DNA from: an uncultured Oscillospiraceae bacterium
Lineage (GTDB): Bacteria; Bacillota; Clostridia; Oscillospirales; Oscillospiraceae
Assembly (NCBI GenBank): GCA_910588105.1
Contig: CAJUQD010000002.1
Coordinates: 1 to 64,000, forward strand
DNA length: 64,000 bases
Direction of reading: 5' to 3'
Part shown: piece by piece, positions 25,169 to 31,539 of the stretch
How the letters are laid out: the number at the start of each line of letters is the position of its first letter
Position numbering within the stretch: the first letter of the stretch is position 1
The notes under the pieces: model-generated
The model's input: only the letters and a program-made list of their open reading frames with translations
Told to the model about the DNA's origin: nothing
The model's database searches: none
Made by a program: the position numbers and the translations under genes

Positions 25169-26272
25169 ATGAATTACAAAATTTTTGCAATAAATCCCGG
25201 CTCTACATCTACCAAAATCGCTCTTTTTGACGGTGAAATTAAACTATTCAGCGCCAATGTTTCTCACGACGCAAAAATACTGAAGGGATTTCCCACCATT
25301 GCTCAGCAGCTTCCCTACCGTGAAGGAACGATCAGTGCTCTGCTGAAAGAAAACAGCATCGGCCTGGGCCAGGTTGATGCATTTGTAGGGCGCGGTGGGG
25401 GGCTTCTGGGCGTGGAGGGTGGAACCTATTCCATCAACGAGACTCTGCTGGACCATGCTGTGACCTGCGCCAACGGCGTACCCCACCCCGCTACGCTCGG
25501 CCCCCAGCTTGCAGCCAAATATGCCGCGAGCTATGGCAAAAAAGCATATGTGGTCAATCCTCCGGATACCGATGAATTGCAGGACGTGGCTCGGGTCACT
25601 GGCATCAAGGGCGTGTACCGCAGCGTGCATCTTCATGCACTGAATTTGAAAGAAACCGCCATTCGCCACGCGCGGAGCATGGGCAAAAAATACGAAGAGT
25701 GCAATTTTATCGTCTGCCATATTGGCGGCGGCGTTTCCGTCAGCGCCCATGCCTGCGGAAAAATGATCGACGGCAATGATATTGTCGGTGGGGAAGGCCC
25801 TATGGCACCCACCCGCTGCGGTGCTGTCCCCGTTGTGGAAGTGCTGAACTACCTGGCCTCCACCGGCGCAGACCTGGGCACTGTGAAGAGCCTGGCAGTA
25901 AGCTCCGGCGGCTTTGTTTCCCATTTTGGCACTTCCGATGCCCAGGAAGTAACCGCCCGCATTGCCCGGGGCGACAAGGCGGCAGAGCTCATTTGGAATG
26001 CTTTTGTCTACCAGATCGAAAAGTATATCGGCTCCATGGCCATTGCCCTGAAAGGCCGCATCGACGGCATCCTGCTGGGCGGAGGCCTTGTCCACAACGC
26101 ATCTTTGGTAGCCAGGATCACCGAAGACTGTGGTTTCCTCGCTCCCGTCACAGCCTATCCCGGCGAATTTGAAATGGAAGCCATGGCGGCGGGTGTTTCC
26201 CGTGTCCTAAACGGCGAAGAGCTGCCGAAGGAGTACACCGGTGTGCCAGCATGGACAGGATTCGCCTTTTAA
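25169..26272 (+). CDS. buk: Butyrate/branched-chain acyl kinase
   Basis: This 367-residue ASKHA-fold kinase carries NPGSTSTKIALFD at the N terminus (phosphate 1), FVGRGGGL, CHIGGGVSVSAHACGK (phosphate 2 and adenosine) and GGEGPMAPTRCG, the butyrate-kinase signature set rather than that of acetate kinase. It makes ATP from acyl phosphate supplied by the preceding enzyme. The start at 25169 is four bases after the transacylase stop; upstream in-frame ATGs overlap that gene or its ribosome site. It closes the energy-conserving end of the thiolase operon. The preferred acyl chain is not readable. Confidence 0.9.
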   Translation: MNYKIFAINPGSTSTKIALFDGEIKLFSANVSHDAKILKGFPTIAQQLPYREGTISALLKENSIGLGQVDAFVGRGGGLLGVEGGTYSINETLLDHAVTCANGVPHPATLGPQLAAKYAASYGKKAYVVNPPDTDELQDVARVTGIKGVYRSVHLHALNLKETAIRHARSMGKKYEECNFIVCHIGGGVSVSAHACGKMIDGNDIVGGEGPMAPTRCGAVPVVEVLNYLASTGADLGTVKSLAVSSGGFVSHFGTSDAQEVTARIARGDKAAELIWNAFVYQIEKYIGSMAIALKGRIDGILLGGGLVHNASLVARITEDCGFLAPVTAYPGEFEMEAMAAGVSRVLNGEELPKEYTGVPAWTGFAF

Positions 26273-26293
26273 GCGTATATGAAAGAGACTTTT

Positions 26294-27643
26294 ATGAGCA
26301 AGAATAACCTTGATATGACCCAAGGCAACCCTCTGAAGCTGCTGACCACCTTTACCCTGCCCTCTCTTGCAAGCAGCCTGCTCAGCCAGGTTTACAGTCT
26401 GACAGACAGCCTGATTGTCGGTCAGTTTCTGGGCGAGACCCCTCTGGCCGCCATCGGCGTTTACATCCCCATTGTTTTTCTGATCGGGTCCATGATCATC
26501 GGTCTAAACGTGGGCGTTGGGATCACGATGGGCCAATGTTTCGGCAGGCGTGATTACTCCCAGATGCGCCATGCCCTGGCCAATAGCATTTATCTTGGTT
26601 TGGGACTTGGCCTGTTTTCCGCCTTTGCAGGGTCGCCGTTAGCCGGCACCATTCTCCGGCTGATGGGCACGCCGGAAGGCCCTATGGCGGATGCCACCAG
26701 CTATCTGCGCATCACATTTCTTTCCACCGTGTTCCCAACTTTCTACTACCTTTTTTCCAATGCGTTCCGGGGCATGGGCGACAGCAAATCGGCACTGTAC
26801 TGTCTGATCGTCTCTGTTGTATGCAACATTGGTTTAGACTATCTGTTTATTGCCGCGTTTCACCTGGGTGTTGCCGGTACGGCCTACGCAACAGCCCTTG
26901 CCCAGGGTCTGTCCGTGGTGTTTGCTATCATTATGCTGTATCGTAAGTACCCCAAAATGCGCTTCACAAAAGCGGATCTTCACCCTGACTGGAAGCTTTT
27001 TGGTGCAATTTCCAAGTTGTCCCTCCCTATTGCCGCCCAGTATGGATTTAACAATTTGGGCAATGTCCTGGTTCAGGGCTGCATCAATGGCTTCGGTGAA
27101 ACCGTCATGGCAAGCTATACCGCCGCCAGCCGTTTGTCGACCTTCTGCCTGATGCCCACAGAAACCATCGGCAGTTCGCTTTCCGTCTACGCCGGTCAGA
27201 ATTACGGTGCCGGCAAAAAAGACAGGATCTGTCTCGGTGTTCATGCCGCCATGATTATGAATGCGGCCGTGTCCGCTGTACTTGCCGCAGTCATTTTACT
27301 GTTCGGCAAACTTCTCGTTCAGTTATTTATGGATGAGCCCGCAGAAAAATTCGTAGCCATCGCATGGAACAGCCTTCTGCTTGCGGCAGTGCCGGGCGTC
27401 ATTTATGGCGCCGCCCAGGTGTATCAGCAGGTCCTGCGCGGGATCGGGCAGGCCAATCACTCCATGGTCGGAAGTTTTTTCCAACTTAGTGCCAAGCTGC
27501 TCATAGCCGCCATTGGTACCTTCTGGCTCAAAAATCTGGATGTGGTTTGGCTTTCCTGGCCCATCAGCTATATTGTGGGCTGCCTATATCCCTGCTGGTA
27601 CTATAAAAAGAAGAGCGGTCTCGATCAACTTCCAGCGCATTAA
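26294..27643 (+). CDS. MATE-family efflux transporter
   Basis: The 449-residue membrane protein has about twelve helices and the usual MATE order (LPSLASSLLSQVYSLTDSLI near the start, NAFRGMGDSKSALY and QQVLRGIGQANHSM in the two halves). MATE proteins export cationic or aromatic compounds against Na+ or H+. At the end of the thiolase operon it may expel a toxic intermediate or aglycone. The ATG at 26294 follows GAAAGAG; an in-frame ATG at 26279 lies seven bases from the butyrate-kinase stop and cannot be excluded. A terminator follows. Confidence 0.88.
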   Translation: MSKNNLDMTQGNPLKLLTTFTLPSLASSLLSQVYSLTDSLIVGQFLGETPLAAIGVYIPIVFLIGSMIIGLNVGVGITMGQCFGRRDYSQMRHALANSIYLGLGLGLFSAFAGSPLAGTILRLMGTPEGPMADATSYLRITFLSTVFPTFYYLFSNAFRGMGDSKSALYCLIVSVVCNIGLDYLFIAAFHLGVAGTAYATALAQGLSVVFAIIMLYRKYPKMRFTKADLHPDWKLFGAISKLSLPIAAQYGFNNLGNVLVQGCINGFGETVMASYTAASRLSTFCLMPTETIGSSLSVYAGQNYGAGKKDRICLGVHAAMIMNAAVSAVLAAVILLFGKLLVQLFMDEPAEKFVAIAWNSLLLAAVPGVIYGAAQVYQQVLRGIGQANHSMVGSFFQLSAKLLIAAIGTFWLKNLDVVWLSWPISYIVGCLYPCWYYKKKSGLDQLPAH

Positions 27644-27669
27644 AACCAATCACACACGTCAAACAAAGG

Positions 27670-27699
27670 CCCCTGATGTGGGAAACTCCACATCAGGGG
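27670..27699. terminator. Terminator between convergent MATE and Zn-dehydrogenase genes
   Basis: CCCCTGATGTGG pairs over 12 bp with its complement across a 6-base loop. T content behind it is modest. Confidence 0.75.
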
Positions 27700-27749
27700 G
27701 ACGTTTACATATACTCGTAAGGGATCAGAACCGGGCAGCGCATTTTGTA

Positions 27750-28805
27750 TCACATATCCCAGGGATGCAAAACAACCTTGATCGCCTCTCCTGTGCGAGT
27801 CAGTTGAATGCCCTCATTGATCTTATCCAGCGGAAGAATATGCGTAATGAACTTTTCTGTCGGAAATTCCGGGGAAACAGCAAGCTGGAACGCCCTCTTG
27901 GACTGACTGTAAGATGCGCCGAAATGCCCCTTGATCCAGATATTATTGTAGTGGATCAAATTGCAGTCCAGCTCTGTCATGGAGCCCTTCGGGACACCGC
28001 CGAAGAACACAACCAAGCCTCCTTTGCGCACCATGTGGATGCTTTGAGTCTGGGTAGCATTTACCGGGGTTGCAGAAATGACCTTGTCAGCCCCCTTACC
28101 GTTGGTCAGTGTCTTCACCGCTTCGATGGGGTCCTCTTTCCCGCTGTTTACGGTGAAATCAACGCCGAACTGTTTGGACGTTTCCAGCCGGGACGCATTG
28201 ATATCGATCATGATTACCTTTTGCGCACCCCGGTTTTTCGCAAGCTGGGCCATGAAGCATCCGATGGGTCCTGCACCAATGATGACCAATACGTCGGGAT
28301 AACCCACATTGACATTTTCCAGACAGGCAAAAACGGAGGTCAGCGGCTCGCCAAGGCTTGCGGCATCGAAAGAAATATCGTCCGGGATCTCATAAATACC
28401 GCCGCGGCGGATTTTTTCGCCAGAGACCGCGATAAACTGGGCAAACCCGCCGGTACCTGCCAGCTTGGCAACGGCTTCGTTCGTGCAGTTTTCGCTGTGG
28501 CCGCTGATGCACTCGTCGCACTCCATGCAATATGTGCCCGGGAACAGGAAAAGCCTGTCGCCCACGTTATACTTGGCCTGCTCAGGGCCGACCTCATCAA
28601 CAAAGCCGACGATTTCGTGGCCGTAGATAAAGGGGTATTCCCCTTTTCTGGAATCAGTTGTCAGGTTCCGGATATCAGAGCCGCAAAGACCCACGGACAT
28701 GATCTTCAAGATAAGGCCGTCTTTCGGGCAAACAGGCTTATCGGTTTCTTCAACACGGATATCATTGGGGCCATACATCAACGCTGCTTTCATTTTCACG
28801 GTCAT
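27750..28805 (-). CDS. Zinc-dependent medium-chain alcohol/polyol dehydrogenase
   Basis: This 351-residue medium-chain dehydrogenase has catalytic zinc ligands in VGLCGSDI and GHEIVGFV. Structural zinc cysteines are in YCMECDECISGHSENC, and the NAD motif is IIGAGPIGCFMAQLA. Relatives oxidise sorbitol, galactitol-1-phosphate, threonine or similar secondary alcohols. The ATG at 28805 has GGAAGG six bases upstream; a second ATG four codons later is possible. It diverges from the FGGY kinase, and both promoters flank operator copy 4 symmetrically. A dehydrogenase making a ketose and a kinase phosphorylating it would form a coherent pair. Confidence 0.9.
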   Translation of the reverse strand: MTVKMKAALMYGPNDIRVEETDKPVCPKDGLILKIMSVGLCGSDIRNLTTDSRKGEYPFIYGHEIVGFVDEVGPEQAKYNVGDRLFLFPGTYCMECDECISGHSENCTNEAVAKLAGTGGFAQFIAVSGEKIRRGGIYEIPDDISFDAASLGEPLTSVFACLENVNVGYPDVLVIIGAGPIGCFMAQLAKNRGAQKVIMIDINASRLETSKQFGVDFTVNSGKEDPIEAVKTLTNGKGADKVISATPVNATQTQSIHMVRKGGLVVFFGGVPKGSMTELDCNLIHYNNIWIKGHFGASYSQSKRAFQLAVSPEFPTEKFITHILPLDKINEGIQLTRTGEAIKVVLHPWDM

Positions 28806-28832
28806 TCTCTCCCTTCCATCGCTGATAAGCCC

Positions 28833-28862
28833 AATATAGCATATCCTCGTTTCAGAAGACAA
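28833..28862 (-). promoter_or_regulatory. Promoter of the Zn-dehydrogenase gene
   Basis: On the minus strand TTGTCT (28857-28862), 18-bp spacer, extended -10 TGCTATATT (-10 at 28833-28838). Operator copy 4 begins 7 bp upstream. Confidence 0.65.
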
Positions 28863-28869
28863 CCTACCG

Positions 28870-28891
28870 ATTTCCACAGAGTAGCGGAAAT
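28870..28891. promoter_or_regulatory. Shared island operator, copy 4
   Basis: ATTTCC-N10-GGAAAT, centred between two divergent predicted promoters, with exactly 7 bp to the -35 hexamer on each side. One bound dimer could therefore serve both genes. Confidence 0.75.
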
Positions 28892-28898
28892 AGTCTTT

Positions 28899-28927
28899 TT
28901 GCGATCGGCCGCCGTTTTTTGTATTCT
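28899..28927 (+). promoter_or_regulatory. Promoter of the FGGY kinase gene
   Basis: TTGCGA at 28899, 17-bp spacer, TATTCT at 28922-28927. Operator copy 4 ends 7 bp upstream. Confidence 0.6.
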
Positions 28928-28981
28928 ATACGCAAGCTTGGCTTCACTTTCACCTTTGTGCAAAGGAATGGAGAGAAAAGC

Positions 28982-30544
28982 ATGGAACAGAGATGCGATA
29001 ACTATCTGCTGGGCATGGACTGCGGAACTACAAACATGAAAGCTATCATATTGGCTGAAGACGGTACCGTGGCTGCGGAAGCAAGCAGGCCCAGCCGCTT
29101 TATCAGCCCCGGCCCCAATATGCAGGAGCAGGATGCCAACGAATGGTGGGGCAATACCGTGGCGATCTTCCGCAGCCTGACGGAACAGGCCGGACATGAC
29201 GTTGTCAATCGGATCCGCGGAATCTCAATTAGTTCACATACAGTTACAATGCTGCCGGTAGACAAAGAAGGCATCCCTTTGAGAAACGCAATGACCTATC
29301 AGGATAACCGCTCGGCGGCGGAGCTGCACGATATTGTAGGCACAATCGGGTTTGACCGTTTCGTTTCCATTGCGGGCGGCCAGCCCGCGGTAGCTTTCCT
29401 TCCCAACAAAATCCTCTGGTTCAAAAAGAATGAGCCGGAGCTGTTTGCCAAAACCGCGGCATTTTTACAGGCAAGCTCCTACATCAACTTTAAGCTTACG
29501 GGCCAGATGACGATGGACATGGACCAGGCTTCTAGGACCCAGTGTCTGGATATCCGCACGATGCGGTGGTCTGAAGAAATCGGCAGGGCAATCGGTGTTG
29601 ACTTGAATGCCGTGCTGCCCGCCCCCAGGGCCGTAGATGACATAATCGGCTATGTTACGGACGCCGCGGCAAAGCAGACGGGGCTGGTCCCCGGCATTCC
29701 GGTCATTGCAGGCTGCAGTGACGCCATGGCCTCCATGTATGCGACCGGTCTCAGCCGGCTGGGGGAAGCGGGCGAATCCTCCGGCACAACCTCTCTGGTT
29801 TTTGTAGGAAGCGCGATCCAAAGTGCTCCTGATATTCCGGTCGTTACAAAGCCCTGCGCCATCAACGGTATGCCCTGGGTTTTCGACGCCCCTATCCAGA
29901 CCTCCGGCGCCGCCCTCAAATGGTTTATCGAAAAGATGGGGGCGGAGGAACGTTCCTACGCACAGGCACACGGAAAGAATCTCTACACCTATCTGAACGA
30001 ACTTGCGTTGGAGGCGGAGCCGGGGGCGGGCGGCCTGTTCTTCTTCCCGTATCTGCTGGGGGAGCGCGCCCCGTTGTGGAACGAATACGCCCGGGGTATG
30101 TTTATTGGTGTCGGAATGGATATGAAACGAAGCGAGCTGGTCCGGTCCGTATTTGAAGGAACCGCCTACGCCCTTCGCCATGTCATAGAGACGATCCGGG
30201 CCTTCGGAGGCGAGGCGCGGGTGCTCCGCATTTGCGGAGGCGGCGCGAAGAGCCGCACCTGGTCCCAAATCAAAGCCTCCATGCTTCGTATGCCGGTATT
30301 CCTTCTGGACGAGAGGTCCGGCGATGTCCCCGTTGGCGACGCCTTGATCGTCGGGCATAAGGTGGGCGTTTTCCCGGACCTGACCAAAGCAGTTGAACGC
30401 ATGATAAAGGTCAATGAGGTCATTTACCCGGTCGAAGCATGGGCTGTGGCATATGACAAGCTATATCCGTACTATGTTGAAATGTACAGAAAATTGGACG
30501 GCAGTCTGAAAAGCCTGCGGGAGACTGTTTTGTCACTGAAATAG
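28982..30544 (+). CDS. FGGY-family carbohydrate kinase (xylulokinase-like)
   Basis: This 520-residue sugar kinase has the phosphate-1 loop GMDCGTTNMKA and MQEQDANEWW. The second-domain motifs are GCSDAMASM, PYLLGERAPLWN and RICGGGAKSRTWSQ. The composite resembles xylulokinase and related ketose or polyol kinases; exact sugar preference cannot be told from motifs. I chose the ATG at 28982, behind GGAGAG. The frame is open for 21 codons upstream, but that stretch holds the promoter -10 region. Its product would suit the class II aldolase at 8434. Confidence 0.9.
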   Translation: MEQRCDNYLLGMDCGTTNMKAIILAEDGTVAAEASRPSRFISPGPNMQEQDANEWWGNTVAIFRSLTEQAGHDVVNRIRGISISSHTVTMLPVDKEGIPLRNAMTYQDNRSAAELHDIVGTIGFDRFVSIAGGQPAVAFLPNKILWFKKNEPELFAKTAAFLQASSYINFKLTGQMTMDMDQASRTQCLDIRTMRWSEEIGRAIGVDLNAVLPAPRAVDDIIGYVTDAAAKQTGLVPGIPVIAGCSDAMASMYATGLSRLGEAGESSGTTSLVFVGSAIQSAPDIPVVTKPCAINGMPWVFDAPIQTSGAALKWFIEKMGAEERSYAQAHGKNLYTYLNELALEAEPGAGGLFFFPYLLGERAPLWNEYARGMFIGVGMDMKRSELVRSVFEGTAYALRHVIETIRAFGGEARVLRICGGGAKSRTWSQIKASMLRMPVFLLDERSGDVPVGDALIVGHKVGVFPDLTKAVERMIKVNEVIYPVEAWAVAYDKLYPYYVEMYRKLDGSLKSLRETVLSLK

Positions 30545-30587
30545 ATGGCCCGGCAGAAGGCTTTGCGTAAAAGCAAGAACAATCCGT

Positions 30588-30696
30588 GAAGCGGCGTCCT
30601 ACCTGCCGCTGAAGTCTCTTGAGGTTGCCCGGCATCTCATCCAGGTACTCGGCCTCCAAATAATTCTGTAGGAACTCATAGCCGAAACGTCATGTC
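30588..30696 (-). pseudogene. Possible protein-coding scrap in the island's right border
   Basis: The 311 bases between the kinase gene and the right repeat contain no complete gene. On the minus strand a stop-bounded stretch reads RFGYEFLQNYLEAEYLDEM and continues with a Lys/Arg-rich tail, composition typical of coding DNA, with no start or ribosome site. It may be left from a transposase or element gene. The rest of the stretch to 30855 shows nothing recognisable. Confidence 0.25.
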
Positions 30697-30855
30697 CTGT
30701 CCAGGCGGTATCTCAGCCCAGAAAGAGCATTACAAAGTGAAGGATGGTTTTTATCATCAACAAAAATGTCCCCAAACTTTGTACAAAATTTCGGGAAATA
30801 AAAGTTTGGTTTTGGGCTTCAAAAGTTATGGCAGGAAGTTGAGGGCTACCAGAAC

Positions 30856-31199
30856 ACCAAGGAATGGCAAATAGACCAATTCATAAGCACCAAATGGAAC
30901 AAGTTATCTTGAAAACGCAAAAACCGCCCGCGACCTATTGGATCTTCAACAGGCTGCGGACGGTTTGAATGCAGGGGAGTTCGAGTCCCTCGCATAATTT
31001 CTCGATACGAAAAGTGTTTAATTGCCATGACTTTTGGCCAGATTTGCATCTCAGAAGTGTTATTTTGAAATTACGTCTCCTGTTTTTGGAAACCTGCTCA
31101 TTTTCTTCTTGCTTTTTGAGAAAACATTGGATTAAGGCGCAAAAAATCCGCACAAAGGTGCGGATTTTTTGCGTGCATCTTTTTTGTCAATGCAACTTG
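30856..31199. repeat. Right copy of ~343-bp direct repeat, abutting tRNA-Ala
   Basis: Matches 618-960 throughout with about 15 percent differences. It keeps the GAGTTCGAGT string, the hairpin (one mismatch here) and the 15-bp terminator. Its right end runs into the CCA end of the tRNA-Ala gene. With the left copy it brackets the catabolic genes. Confidence 0.85.
31138..31173. terminator. Terminator behind tRNA-Ala (in right repeat)
   Basis: CGCAAAAAATCCGCA and complement, 15 bp with a 6-base loop. It lies 25 bases downstream of the tRNA 3' end on the minus strand. Confidence 0.8.
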
Positions 31200-31273
31200 G
31201 TGGACGATATGGGGATCGAACCCACGACCTCAGCGTTGCGAACGCTGCGCTCTCCCAGCTGAGCTAATCGCCC
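31198..31273 (-). tRNA. tRNA-Ala (anticodon CGC)
   Basis: A 73-base cloverleaf plus an encoded CCA (31198-31200). The acceptor pairs GGGCGAT with ATCGTCC and includes G3:U70, the alanine identity pair. The D arm is TAGCTCAGCTGGGAGAGC, the anticodon loop TTCGCAA (CGC at 34-36) and the T loop TTCGATC. It has its own promoter at 31439-31466. The right island repeat begins exactly at its 3' end, a common integration place for mobile elements. Confidence 0.93.
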
Positions 31274-31344
31274 GTATGGGTGGCACCTGAGCTACGTGCC
31301 ACATTTTGTAAAATTACCTTTTATGCGATGTGAACCGAATGGCA

Positions 31345-31418
31345 ACTATCTGAGTTATGCTTCCGAAATGTGGGGCACATAACTGGCCCATGTGCACTCC
31401 CAGCTGAGCTGCAACCCC
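31345..31418 (-). pseudogene. Degenerate tRNA-like sequence
   Basis: Upstream of tRNA-Ala in the same transcript, GGGGTTGCAGCTCAGCTGGG has the 5' acceptor and D-arm pattern of a tRNA. A weak anticodon-like stem and TTCGGAAG follow, but the acceptor cannot close and the anticodon loop lacks U33. It is probably a decayed tRNA copy. A nearby 7-bp hairpin (GTGGCAC with GTGCCAC, 31281-31303) also contains a D-arm-like core. Confidence 0.4.
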
Positions 31419-31438
31419 AAGGAACTGGCAACGGATTT

Positions 31439-31466
31439 ATTATACCAGAAAAAATAGATTTGTAAA
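31439..31466 (-). promoter_or_regulatory. Promoter of the tRNA-Ala unit
   Basis: On the minus strand TTTACA (31461-31466), 16-bp spacer, TATAAT (31439-31444), preceded by AT-rich DNA. Confidence 0.75.
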
Positions 31467-31497
31467 GAGTAAATTTCCATTCTTTCCGATATTTTTA

Positions 31498-31520
31498 GGG
31501 CCCCGCCCGCAGCGGGGCCC
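31498..31520. terminator. GC-rich hairpin after the transglutaminase-like gene
   Basis: GGGCCCCGC and complement, 9 bp with a 5-base loop, 20 bases behind the minus-strand stop. No U tract on the minus strand, so termination strength is uncertain. Confidence 0.55.
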
Positions 31521-31539
31521 TCGGTCTGTCTTCCCTGCT

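Noticed and set aside
24163..26272. A standard ptb-buk butyrate pathway
   Set aside because: Other butyrate genes (crotonase, 3-hydroxybutyryl-CoA dehydrogenase, bcd-etf) are absent nearby. The pair seems to serve the thiolase operon.
30692..30874. A 60-codon plus-strand frame before the right repeat
   Set aside because: It has no ribosome site, an odd composition and runs into the repeat; it is probably not translated.
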